DNA from: CAVHIG01 sp963636105 | Lineage (GTDB): Bacteria; Bacillota; Clostridia; Peptostreptococcales; Anaerovoracaceae | Reading direction: 5' to 3' | DNA: 5,878 bases | Assembly: GCA_963636105.1 (NCBI GenBank) | Contig: CAVHIG010000071.1 | Coordinates: 1-5,878 of the forward strand | Shown: positions 5,228-5,878 of the stretch, piece by piece | Layout of the letters: each line of letters starts with the position of its first letter | Numbering within the stretch: position 1 is the first letter of the stretch | Position numbers and translations under genes: made by a program | Notes under the pieces: generated by a model | The model's input: only the letters and a program-made list of their open reading frames with translations | Told to the model about the DNA's origin: nothing | The model's database searches: none

Positions 5228-5878
5228 TCAGATGCAAAATGCCGCATAGAGCGGAACGATTTTTTTGTTGTCCTCAAAGCCAAAGTTTTTGGCAGAAAGC
5301 TTGATAGCATAGGCGGGCTTATAAGTGTCCATATAGACCTTTAAGCTCTTGGCTTTGGTGTTGTCGGCAGACTTGACCGCAATGGGAATGAGCTGACCTT
5401 CGCGCTGGATTATAAAATCAATTTCAGCTCCACGCTCGGATTCCCAGTAGTAAGTGCGGTAGCTGTTGATAGAGAGCTGCACATTGACATAGTTCTCTGC
5501 CATGCCGCCCTTGAAGTCATTGATTTCTTCGACCATATAGAGAATATCATTGGCGGCCAAATCCTTTTTTGCGCAAAGCAAACCCAAGTCAGAGACATAA
5601 ATCTTGAACGCATCAATATCACGGTAGTTTTCAAGCGGCTTTTTGATTTGCTCGACCTTATACACCTGTGACACGATACCGGACAGACAAAGCCATTCGA
5701 TCGCATTTTCAAATTCGGAAGCCCTTCCGCCCTTCTTAATCAGCTTATATTGAAAACGGGTATTCTTCTTTGAAAGCTGGACGGTAATGTTGTCATAAGC
5801 AAGTCTGGTTTTCTTGATTTCATTCAAGTTGTTATACTTGCTCATATCATTGAGATAGCTTGCAAGTATCGTATCCTG
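5228..5878 (-). CDS. DUF4143-type AAA ATPase family protein, C-terminal part (5' end outside the window)
   Basis: The frame is open to the window edge, and the first visible residues, QDTILASYLNDMSKY, continue straight into the rest. The gene therefore starts beyond 5878, and the ATG at 5845 is internal. The 216 visible residues are the C-terminal half of a family that pairs an N-terminal AAA ATPase with a DUF4143 domain related to PD-(D/E)XK nucleases. Visible motifs, in fragment numbering, are FKIYVSDLGLL (91-101), GGMAENY with E128, GAEIDFII with D154, and PIAVKS (165-170). The last is usually PIEVKS: here the acidic residue is Ala (codon GCG), while K169 remains. Cellular role is unclear across the family; it is often scattered and possibly linked to mobile or defence DNA. 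It ends at its own terminator and is more AT-rich than the export genes, so a functional link to them is unlikely. The ATPase motifs lie outside the window. Confidence 0.85.
   Translation of the reverse strand, partial: QDTILASYLNDMSKYNNLNEIKKTRLAYDNITVQLSKKNTRFQYKLIKKGGRASEFENAIEWLCLSGIVSQVYKVEQIKKPLENYRDIDAFKIYVSDLGLLCAKKDLAANDILYMVEEINDFKGGMAENYVNVQLSINSYRTYYWESERGAEIDFIIQREGQLIPIAVKSADNTKAKSLKVYMDTYKPAYAIKLSAKNFGFEDNKKIVPLYAAFCI

Overview
The window looks like chromosomal DNA from an anaerobic Firmicute, probably a clostridium of the Lachnospiraceae type. The pointers are a sigma-A-like promoter with TTGACA, strong AGGAG-type ribosome sites, a T-tract terminator, and a gene set typical of Clostridia. 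The taxonomic call is inference from style; no marker gene is present. Every gene I can support lies on the minus strand, so the text below reads from the right end of the window to the left.

Right end (5878 to 5228): the 3' part of a DUF4143-type AAA ATPase gene, cut by the window edge. It is visibly more AT-rich than the rest and is closed by a good intrinsic terminator. It looks like an unrelated neighbour.

Middle and left (5206 to 20): a self-contained three-gene transcription unit. A TTGACA/TAGAAT promoter sits directly against the terminator T-tract. It is followed by a leader of roughly 78 nt and then (1) a short 142-residue HlyD/NHLP-type membrane fusion protein, (2) a 742-residue ABC transporter with an N-terminal C39 cysteine peptidase, and (3) a 726-residue ABC transporter with a non-peptidase N-terminal domain. 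This trio, in this order, matches the NHLP (nitrile hydratase leader peptide, also called NHLM) bacteriocin export cassette: adaptor, peptidase/permease/ATPase, permease/ATPase. In the expected mode of action the C39 domain removes a double-glycine-type leader from a ribosomally made peptide, the paired ABC half-transporters (which may form a heterodimer) move the peptide across the membrane, and the HlyD-like protein assists on the outer face. No precursor peptide or modification enzyme is visible. The cargo genes are presumably left of position 1 or elsewhere in the genome.

The less ordinary features are: the adaptor, which keeps its N-terminal membrane anchor and what looks like the C-terminal end but has no room for the coiled-coil hairpin; a six-unit, 10-bp tandem repeat filling the gap between the two ABC genes; a large interrupted hairpin flanked by 9-bp direct repeats in the gap between adaptor and first ABC gene, whose start codon lacks a Shine-Dalgarno sequence; a 15-bp repeat coding for an Ala/Glu/Thr/Gly linker inside the first ABC transporter; and a terminator, inverted repeat and promoter packed into about 60 bp.
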